From contig CALSCQ010000308.1 of assembly GCA_943704525.1 (NCBI GenBank), forward strand, positions 1 through 13,360: 13,360 bases of DNA. The letters are read 5' to 3'. Made by a program: the position numbers and the translations under genes. Every line of letters starts with the position of its first letter. Within the stretch, counting starts at the first letter, position 1. Positions 1-7,974 of the stretch are shown here, piece by piece. The notes beneath the pieces were generated by a model. That model saw only the letters and a program-made list of their open reading frames with translations, was not told the origin of the DNA and did no database searches. The stretch is from Pigoraptor vietnamica. Its lineage: Eukaryota; Opisthokonta; Filasterea.

Positions 1-304
<304 letters not shown>

Positions 305-1792
305 TCACGCCTTCATGAACGGCGCCAGCTCTTCCACGAGCACCGACGGCAACTCGAGCGTCGGCGCGTGGCCTGCATAAATGGGCGGCTCTAGCACGCG
401 AACCGTAGCGTGCTTGACGTGATTCTGGAGAGAGAGCGGGTCTGTCTTGTTCGCGCGGTGCGTGACGTCCGACGCGCCCCACACGCAGCGCACGGGGATG
501 TGACGGGGCACCCGCCGCAGCATGTCGACAGCGCTGTTCATGCTGCCCTGCACGACGCCAGCGAGACAGTTGCACCCGCCCTGACTCGTCGCTTTGCCGG
601 CCCCGCGCACCCACTCGTCGACGACGGCGCTGCGGTTGGGCAGGTCGCGAGGAATGACGACGTTGAACCACCGACGCGCCAAGCTCGTGCGCGCCGCGGC
701 CGAGACGAGCTGTCCGACAATTGGCACCTTCATGAGCAGCGGAATGGTTCGCTTCGACCACGTGAAGAGGGAGGCGAGGTCCGGCGTCTGCGCGAGGACG
801 ACGGCGACGATCGGGATCGTCGGGCGGGCGGCGAGCGCAAGGGCATAGTAGCCGTTGACGCAGCTGGCCTGCACGATGTAGCTCTTGAGGTGCATCGCGT
901 TCGCAACGTCCTCGATTACGTCCGCGCCGGCGTCAAAAGAGTGGTCGTAAGTACTTACCGGGCGGGTGATGCCGAACCCGGGCAAGTCCACGGACACCAC
1001 GGTGCAGTTGTACGTCGACGCGACGAGCTGCGCGGCCGCGACCGTGTTCTCCACGACCGCAGGGCCGTCCGGAATGAGAATTACCGACGGCACACTCGTC
1101 GTCTCTGGGTCGGGACCAAACCGGCGTACGCGGATGACGCCACCGCGCGTGATGACGACCTCGTCCGGCTCGTCGAGCACAAGCGAGCCCAGCCTCATGG
1201 TCAAGGCTGCGTCGAGGCGATTCGCAATGCGCCTCGTCACCTTGGCCGGGTCCTTCACAGCCAGGAGATAGAGGCACATGAGGCCGTCGTACCACGCGAC
1301 GAACGTCTCCCACGCACTCGGCGTGTGCGAAAGGCCGAGCGCCGTGGTCACGAACCGGCGCGCGAGAGCGTATCCGCAGCGCACGCCGTGGGCCCATGCA
1401 ACCAGTCGCCACCGCCGCTCAACAATGCCCCTGTGCGCCCCGTTGTTGACACACTCGCGCTTCGAGGCATCGCGGAGATCCCCGTAGCGCGGACGGAGGG
1501 CGATGATGGCTCCCGCGCTGGCGAACATGCACTTGGCGGCGAAATCAGTCGCCCCGACCGCCGCGTGCGATGCCGGCCACGCGCGCAACGTGCCCTTATC
1601 CATGGCCGTGCTCCATCTGTCGGCGGGCGAGCGCGGCACGGACGCCAGCGTGAGGGTGGCGAACGAGGCACCGGCGGCAGTGAGGCCGCCGTACGGAGAG
1701 GGAAACATGCCGTAGAAAAGACCGGCGGATGCGCACGCCGCGCCCGCAACGGCGGCTGTGCCGAGTGCGGTGCCGAGTGATGTGGACGCCAT
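305..1792 (-). CDS. alpha/beta-hydrolase fold protein with an atypical (Cys) nucleophile elbow
   Basis: Intronless 495-residue protein. I start it at the ATG at 1792 (context AAAATGG), because the frame runs only 8 codons further upstream, to a TTG. The first ~45 residues are hydrophobic and Ala/Gly-rich, possibly a membrane anchor or signal. The hydrolase core occupies about residues 215-495. A strand-turn ILIPDGP lies in the oxyanion region and DLPGFG follows the next strand. The nucleophile elbow reads ASCVNG instead of the usual GxSxGG, which puts Cys311 at the nucleophile position. The acid (WGASD, Asp442) and histidine (GHAPTLE, His475) are where the family expects them. The fold resembles epoxide hydrolases and haloalkane dehalogenases, but the substrate cannot be read from sequence. 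A Cys nucleophile is known in dienelactone hydrolase; Ser310 is the alternative if the elbow shifts by one residue. The ~200-residue N-terminal part is unassigned. Confidence 0.85.
   Translation of the reverse strand: MASTSLGTALGTAAVAGAACASAGLFYGMFPSPYGGLTAAGASFATLTLASVPRSPADRWSTAMDKGTLRAWPASHAAVGATDFAAKCMFASAGAIIALRPRYGDLRDASKRECVNNGAHRGIVERRWRLVAWAHGVRCGYALARRFVTTALGLSHTPSAWETFVAWYDGLMCLYLLAVKDPAKVTRRIANRLDAALTMRLGSLVLDEPDEVVITRGGVIRVRRFGPDPETTSVPSVILIPDGPAVVENTVAAAQLVASTYNCTVVSVDLPGFGITRPVSTYDHSFDAGADVIEDVANAMHLKSYIVQASCVNGYYALALAARPTIPIVAVVLAQTPDLASLFTWSKRTIPLLMKVPIVGQLVSAAARTSLARRWFNVVIPRDLPNRSAVVDEWVRGAGKATSQGGCNCLAGVVQGSMNSAVDMLRRVPRHIPVRCVWGASDVTHRANKTDPLSLQNHVKHATVRVLEPPIYAGHAPTLELPSVLVEELAPFMKA
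869..958 (-). other. intron-like in-frame segment inside the hydrolase CDS (possible exitron)
   Basis: On the coding strand this segment starts with the consensus donor GTAAGT directly after a CCG codon and ends with GTGCAG directly before a GCC codon. It is exactly 90 nt, starts and ends in phase 0, and has no stop codon. Its translation (VSTYDHSFDAG through SYIVQ) fits the normal hydrolase helix and strand just before the nucleophile, so I treat it as coding. Whether it is ever spliced is unknown. Confidence 0.35.
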
Positions 1793-1863
1793 TTTCGTGC
1801 AGGGGTTGTGACTCAAAGCGAACCTGTTCTGTTTACGATTTTGTGTGTGTGTGTGTGCGTGTG

Positions 1864-1910
<47 letters not shown>

Positions 1911-2067
1911 ATCAGTGGACAGTGACGTCATTCACGAGAGGTGGTGGGTTGGTCGTCTTCTTCACACGCTTCACCCCCGTTTGCATGCGAGCTTACTATT
2001 GTAGAAACTGTACACTCAACTTAAGAAGTATGTAATTCAGACACACACAACACGCAAACCACATTTT
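1793..2067. other. intergenic region: hydrolase 5' flank and large-gene 3' flank
   Basis: This 275-bp gap separates two minus-strand genes. It should carry the 3' UTR of the large helical-repeat gene (right side) and the promoter and 5' UTR of the hydrolase (left side). It contains a TG/CA microsatellite and an AT-richer patch around 1990-2065. I found no canonical AATAAA and no TATA box I would defend. Confidence 0.6.
1842..1908. repeat. (TG)n microsatellite, interrupted
   Basis: TG dinucleotide array with a C at 1858 and a doubled T at 1864-1865, then about 21 uninterrupted units. On the hydrolase coding strand it is a CA array starting about 50 bp upstream of the ATG, inside the likely promoter or 5' UTR. 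Confidence 0.97.
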
Positions 2068-5000
2068 TCACGCTCTACTCGCGTGGGCAACTGCTTCCGC
2101 CCCCCCGACACCGTCGTCCTCGTCACTGCCCTCGTCCGCGTCCATTTCCACGAGCGCTTCCGAGAGACTGACGCTGTACGGCGAGTCCTCATCGTCCTCA
2201 AGCAGCCCGTCGTCCGCGACCACCCCAAAGTAGTCGTCGGGCTCGGGCAGCCTGATGTCCGGACTCACAGCGCCTCCGCGCGTGAGCGGCACGCCGCGGC
2301 CGCTTTCTCGGCGGGACAGCGGCGACTTGGACGCGTCCGCACCGCCCGTCGCCCAAGCGTTCGTGGCATTTGCAATCGCGACCGAGACGGCCAAAGGTGT
2401 CGCACGCTTCACCCTCGACGCCGACTGGGGGCGCGCGGACGTGCGCTGCTCGGAGGCTGGCGGACTCGCAAGGGCCTCTGCCCGTGTCATGGGATGGCTT
2501 GCGATGCGACCGTCGTCCAGCACGGGCGTGTGGCCGTCCCCAAGCTGCTCCTCGAGAATGTCGAGCTCGCCCGCAATGTAAAGATACTCGACGTCCTCGT
2601 CTGCGGTCCACGCCAAGTCAGCACGCGCGCCAGACAACCCAACAGCGACTCACAACGACGGTTGACAGGTCACAGCCAGATAACCACGTGAACAACACAC
2701 CACAAAACACCCACACTGATGTGCAAAGCAGGCACCACATGACGCACACCACACACAGACACACACCGTCGTCCGAATCCGAATCCGAGAGCGTACGGGT
2801 GGCCTTCCCCGGCGACTTCCGCTCGCGCGACGCCGACCCACCCGCACGCGCGCCATTCCGCGCCTTGGCCGTCGTGGGGCGTGACGCATGCCGCCCACCC
2901 CCGGTCGACGGCCGCGGGTCTCGCGCGCGCAGGCTCTCCTGCCCCTCCGCGTCCTCCGCAGCACCCATCACTTTGAGGCCGTCCGCACCCAAGTCGCCCG
3001 AATCGATCCCAACGGCGCCCGAGGCATCGTCGAGGCTGAAGTCCGCCCCAAGCCCCTCCCCACCACGCTCAGACGCGATTTCGGGCACGGTCGGCATAAG
3101 ATGCGGCGCCCCACCCGTCACCGCAGGCACAAAGCCCACGTCGGCGAGGACGTCCCCGCCATCCGGCTCCTCGAGAATGCTCTCTGCAGCAACAGCCTTT
3201 GGCGACCGCGGCGCCGCCTTGCGCGCTCGAGGGGATTCGCGTCCTTGCGGCGCCGGCGGAGCGGGTGCACTCCCCCGCTGCTTGGAGGCGGCGAGGCGAG
3301 CGCTTGGGCTCACGGCAAACGGCTCCTTTGCGTTCGTACCCGATCCCTCTCCGACGCGCAGCGCAGAGACGTTGCAGGCCACGATGAGAGACCAGCCGTC
3401 GTCCGACAGCGGGATCGTGAAGCCCTCCATGGATATCACGACAGAGTTGTCGTCGCCGATCGACTCTGGAAAGTCCGGCAGAAGGCGAGGGGCGGCGATG
3501 CGCACGCTGTCGACGTCGGCATCCGCCCCAAACATGGCGTAGGCAAGGTCGAGGAGAGGGGCAATACGCTCCGCAAGCACGTGGTCCGTTTCTAAGAAAG
3601 AGTAATCGAAGAAAGATGTTACGTTGGTCCCAATCAACACATCCGCCAACGGACGGGCGGCGAGAGGGCACACTGCAAACACGAACAGCGCAAGAGAACC
3701 CGCACACGCACCTTCCACGTCCTCGAGGTCGCCGATAAGCACCTCCCAATGGGACTCCGTCGCCAACCGCGCAGACTCCCACCGCATGCGCACAGCGGCC
3801 TCGGCGCGAAGGAGACCGGCCGCGATGCGCGCGCCACACGCACGCGCCTGCAGCGACGGGGAGCGAAGCAATTCGCCGAGAACGGGTTCGCCCGTTGCCC
3901 CCGGCGCGCAGTACGCATCGACTGCCAACCGCGCGTGCGGAAGCGCAGATTCGACGGCTGCCGCGCGATCGGTGAGGTCGGCTGCGAGTGCGACGAGCAG
4001 CGCCAGCGCGGGGCTGCGAACCTCGGCCCAGTCGTCGTTGGCAAGGGCAGCGACGTCAGGAACGACGCGCGCGACTAGGGAACTCCACAGATCAAAGGGT
4101 GCGCGCGTGGCGTGGAGCGGACCGCCCGGTTCAAACACGCCGGCGAGCGTCCCCAAACAACGGCGCTGCAATTCCCCGCGCACGCTATGGCGCAGTGCGG
4201 CCTTGCACGTCGCCACGAAGACGTCTGCCATCGTCACGGGCGCGCCGCCTTCCACGCCGCTCACCGAGACGACAAACCGCTCGACGGCCTGCGTGGGCGA
4301 GCTGACGTCGCGGAACGGGCGGAGTGCCTTGAGCGCGGCGAGATGAGCCACGCGCATGGCCAGTTCCCGCACGCGCGACTGCGGGTGTCGCGTGACCACG
4401 TCCACAAGGCCGCACGAAACGCTGTACAGCGTGCGCAGCCCGTCGTCGCCGTCCGCAACAGGGGCGACGTGCTCCGCGGCGAGAAGGCACTCGCTGGCAA
4501 ACGCGAGGCGGTCCACGTACAAGTCGTGCTCACGCTCTGATCGCGGCGGGTCGCGGCTGAACAGAGCCGGTTCGAAGACGGCGGCGGGAGGCGGGCTGTT
4601 GACGACGCAGCAGCGCAACACAAGGACGAGCGTGTGGAGGCGACCCTCGCAGCCGCCGTCCCTCGCGCTCCTGCCGTGCGATACAAACGACGACGGGAGC
4701 GCAAAGGCGCGCGCGAGGTCGCCCAGGGCAGTGCGGTGCGCAATGGTGCGGACGGAATGCTTGTGATGCAACGCCTCGATCGCAGACTCGCACGCCGACT
4801 CCGTCAGTCGCCCAGACGAGAGCAGGCACCGCACGAGACCCGCGAGCAGAGCTGGTGCGTCGTCGTGAGTGCAGCCAGGCAGCCAGTCCGTGGCGCGCGA
4901 GAGAAACGCGGCCATCGACGCAAAGAGCTGGCGAAAGTTCGGGCACACATCCGCATCGCTCTCGGAGCCGCACTTTTCGCACTGTCCGCCAGAGGGCGAG

Positions 5001-7447
5001 GGCGAACCCGAGCCCTCGGCCGGCGACGTCGGCTCCCTCGCCGCGGGAATGGCCGGGGTACCGTCTGCGTGGGGCAGGAACGTGTCCACGGCGATGCGCA
5101 GCGAGTGCGCCGCATGCAGTGGGAGGGCACGCCCGCCGTCCGTCATCACGCACGCGGCGTCGAGCATCTCGGCAAGGAGCGTGCTCGCAAGCTGCGGGTC
5201 AAGCCGCACGCACGCCCATAGGCGCGATATCATGTCCAGCGCCACCTTGCGCGGGTCCGACGCCATGAGGCGGAGGTGTGCGCGGGCACACAGCTCGATC
5301 GCAAACAGCACGGCGCAGAGCCCGCCACGCGCAGAATCAAGCGCGCGGCGACGGCGTATCGGTTGCGACGAGGTCGCAGCGCCAGCACACGCGCCACCGG
5401 CGCACTGAGGGACGCAGAGGTGGTTGTACGCCGACCCAACGGCGTGGACGAGCTCGAGCACGAGAACAAGACACCCGTGTGGTAGCGAGGCGCTGCCGGA
5501 GCTGTCGCCGCAGTTGCAGTGGTACACGACGTGGCTGGTACTCATCCGTCGCAGGCGACCATCCATGTCGGCGTCACGTGCGTTGCCCCACGGCACGCAC
5601 GGCCACTTGGAAAGCATCGCCGACGCCCACCGCATCAGGCGACCGGCCACGCGCGGGGGACACGGGTGCCGCACAAACTCGCGCCACGTGCGCGTCGTCG
5701 CTATCACGCACTCGGAATCGCCCCGAGACGCCGCCGCGTCGTGCAACTGCAAGAGGATCGTGAGAAACGACGTGTCGGCACACCACGCGCCCGCGCGCGC
5801 AGCCGCCTCCGCGTCCATGCGAAGCAGGTGAATGAGGGCGGCCGGGTGAAACTCGGCCGTCGGCGTCGTCGGCGAAAGCGCCTCGAACAGCGCAGAGTGC
5901 GCCGCAAATATGTTCTCAAATTCCTCCTGCGACGACCCGTTCTCCGCGTCGGAGCCCCGGGCACTCGCCCCGCCATTGGCGCTCGTGCGTCGCGTGCGAG
6001 GAGCAGAGCAATCCATCCACCCGGCAAGCACAAACCCGCCGTGGCGCGGACCGAGCCCGTGCAGGCACTCGAGCGCCGTCTCGTACGCTGCCGCAAGGGT
6101 AGCGAGCGACCCTGACGCAGAGTGGTTGAGCGAATCCCCAAATCCGCCGCCCGCAGCCTCCGCGGCCGCCGAATTGGAGCCGGTCGAGCTCGTCGACCCC
6201 GCGCGCGACCGCGTTCCCTGTGGCTCTGGCGTCGCAAGGCGGCTGAGGCACAGGTGGTGCGAGTAGGAGAACGCAACGTCTCGCGCGAGCAGCGGGAAGA
6301 GGCGGCCGACGTTCGTGCCTAGCATCCCCAGAGCGCTCACGATGACTCGCAGCACCGCCCCGCGGACGAGCGGCGAGACGTCCCCGAGGCAACGGCGGGC
6401 GACGGACAAAAATGCGCCGGCGACCGGAGAGAGGCTCGTCGCCGCATCCGCGAGGGGCTGTGCGGCCGTCTTCTTCACGTGCGGGAGCGTTTCGCACGCC
6501 CTGCGCACCGCCTGCACAAACAGCGGCATGTTGGACGCTTGGAGGTGGATATCTGCGGCGAGAACGAGCACGACGGCGGCGGCCGACACGTCCGTCTGGA
6601 CCGACAACCCGTCGACGCCGACGTGAAACTGCGCCGAGGAAGAGTCGCCGTCTTCCAGCGGCCCCACGTAGCGCTCGTCCCACGTACGCTCCCCGCCAAA
6701 ACCGGCGCCGTACTCGACGTACCCGGAGGCTGCCTCGGCAGCGAGAATCGCCTGAGCTGCCGACTCGACCAGCTCTGCGGCCTGCACAAAGCGGCGCGCG
6801 CGGCCCATTGCGAGCCCGCACATGACAAGGGACGCCGCGCGCTCGTGCTTGTAGTCGCTCGCGGAGAGGCACGTGACGGCGTTCATGAGGCGCAGTTGCG
6901 CGGAAGGGGGCGGGCACTCGTCGAGGGGGAAGCACTCGACGCACAGCCCGGCGATTCCGTTCGCCCCGGTCCTTTTGAAGAATGCGTTCGCGATGGCCGC
7001 GGTGGCCGACGCAGAGCCCAGCTGTGCGGTGACGCGGACGCACCTCGCGAGCCCACGCGCGGCGACGGCGAGGCGCGCGGGATATCCCGTGCGGAAAAAG
7101 TGCCTAATCAGCGTGTCACTCTGCGATGCATTCGGCACCTCCGCAAACGCACCGTCGGCGTCCCCGCGACCGAATTCGACCCGCACAATGCGCGCAACAT
7201 TCGACGACGACGGACTTGGCGGCGGCTCGGGGTCGGCGGCGTCGCGGTCCGACCTGCCGTCGCCATCGTCAAGCAGTAGCTCCGGCCGAAGCGCGATGAG
7301 GTTGACGAGACACAACTTTGGCAAGACGGCCGTGACAACGAACGTGTGGACGTTGGGGGCATCCGTAGCGTCGATGGGGTGCGCGTCGACTTCGACGATG
7401 CGCAGCGAAGGCGGGACGCACTCCCAGAGACCGTCGCGGTCCAGCAT
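2068..7447 (-). CDS. large helical-repeat (HEAT/ARM-like) protein of unknown function, two exons
   Basis: I do not recognise this protein. Exon 1 is 7447-2767 and exon 2 is 2600-2068, together 1737 residues plus stop. The start ATG at 7447 has an A at -3 (GACCATGC). Residues ~1-1300 are mostly amphipathic Ala/Leu-rich helices in succession (for example around RVRELAMRVAHLAAL and LQARACGARIAAGLL), typical of an alpha-solenoid. Low-complexity linkers sit near 400-430 and 800-820, and a CEKC...C cluster lies at 823-835. Residues ~1275-1360 include a compact segment ending in IPLSDDGWSLIV. From ~1380 the chain is disordered, rich in Pro, Ala, Ser and charge, and becomes strongly acidic (SDSDSDD, then DEDVEYLYIAG across the splice). 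Scaffold or adaptor candidates include adaptin-like trunks and centriolar ARM proteins; none is supported by a diagnostic motif. It diverges from the SCLT1-like gene. Confidence 0.8.
2601..2766 (-). other. intron of the large helical-repeat gene
   Basis: The frame runs on past GACGACG into Cys/Val/Trp-rich residues unlike the rest of the protein, which marks the donor G|GTGTGT (intron from 2766). The acceptor is GACCGCAG|ACGAGG (intron ends at 2601), with a CTGAC branch-point candidate about 15 nt before it. Both exons are phase 1: the split codon restores Asp and the acidic run continues as SDDDEDVEY. Joined length is 5214 nt, a multiple of three. Confidence 0.8.
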
Positions 7448-7633
7448 GGTCGCGGACGCCGGCGAAGCCCGAAAGGGCGGCGGACTTTTGCGCGACTTGC
7501 GACCAGGTTCACAGCGATTCCATTACAGCGCGGAGCATATGAACTGCGTCGCGGGCCAAGGCGAGATGGGGCTGTCACGTCCGTTAATCCCCCGAAAAAT
7601 GCAGAGCCAAGTGCGTCCGTTCACAGTTGTCGA

Positions 7634-7652
7634 TGCGTCAGAGGTGCGTCAG
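7634..7652. promoter_or_regulatory. tandem bZIP-like motif, two copies of TGCGTCAG
   Basis: TGCGTCAG occurs at 7634-7641 and again at 7645-7652, a spacing of 11 bp or about one helical turn. On the minus strand each reads CTGACGCA, which resembles an ATF/CREB or AP-1 type half-site. The repeat is seen directly; the binding protein is inference. Confidence 0.4.
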
Positions 7653-7803
7653 CTACACACACACACATGTCAGTGAAATTATGAAAAGGGCGAAAGAAAA
7701 TGGGAAAAAGAAAAGCAAAGAAAACGACGACGCGATCAAGCCCAGTGTCTGGCGGCGTTGAAGAAGACCCGCACTCACGTGACCACGCACCCAGTAACGG
7801 AAG

Positions 7804-7841
7804 CATCCGGGGTGGTAAAGTGTTATGGACAACCCCGGATG
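7804..7841. repeat. inverted repeat (hairpin potential) upstream of the SCLT1-like gene
   Basis: CATCCGGGGT at 7804-7813 is repeated exactly as its reverse complement ACCCCGGATG at 7832-7841. Allowing one mismatch, the arms extend inward to 13 bp (CATCCGGGGTGGT with ACAACCCCGGATG), leaving a 12-nt loop. The loop contains the ATG of a short upstream ORF. It could be a dimer binding site in DNA or a hairpin in a 5' leader. Confidence 0.7.
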
Positions 7842-7866
7842 TGAATGCGATGGCGGCAAACGGTGA
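7825..7866 (+). other. short upstream ORF, 13 codons
   Basis: ATG at 7825 in the loop of the inverted repeat reads 13 codons (MDNPGCECDGGKR) to a TGA at 7864. It matters only if the SCLT1-like transcript starts upstream of 7825, which cannot be judged here. Confidence 0.2.
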
Positions 7867-7926
7867 CCGATTCAAAAAAATTGCGCAGTGTGTGATCGAA
7901 TTTTGAGGTCAAACGCGTACGCCTGC

Positions 7927-7944
7927 ATGTTCGTGCCGTTCTAG
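7927..7944 (+). other. short upstream ORF, 5 codons (MFVPF)
   Basis: ATG at 7927 is followed by four codons and TAG at 7942-7944, ending 30 nt before the chosen start codon of the SCLT1-like gene. If present in the leader it could lower translation of the main frame. No expression evidence is available. Confidence 0.25.
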
Positions 7945-7974
7945 TATTGTTCACAGGCAGACAGCGCGCGCACG

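Larger units (their letters stand above)
7448..7974. promoter_or_regulatory. bidirectional intergenic region between the helical-repeat and SCLT1-like genes
   Basis: This 527-bp region separates two divergently transcribed start codons, so it should hold both promoters and both 5' UTRs. It contains two TGCGTCAG motifs 11 bp apart (7634 and 7645), a short CA run (about 7654-7665), an A/G-rich plus-strand stretch (about 7677-7728), the palindrome TCACGTGA (7775-7782), an inverted repeat (7804-7841) and two short upstream ORFs on the plus strand. Its AT content is higher than in the flanking coding DNA. No TATA box or transcription start site can be assigned, and a small upstream exon of either gene is not excluded. 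Confidence 0.6.

Noticed and set aside
410-1780. Long plus-strand open frame of 456 codons opposite the hydrolase
   Set aside because: It is a shadow of the GC-rich minus-strand gene: Arg/Ala/His-rich composition, no domain, while the minus strand gives a clear hydrolase fold with catalytic motifs.
2370-3542. Long plus-strand open frame of 390 codons opposite the helical-repeat gene
   Set aside because: Pro/Ser/Arg-rich antisense frame crossing the minus-strand exon, intron and exon boundary with no recognisable features; explained by GC bias.
5916-7043. Minus-strand open frame of 375 codons in a second frame within the helical-repeat gene
   Set aside because: Extremely Arg/Gly-rich and fully inside the main reading frame, which has better composition and continuity.
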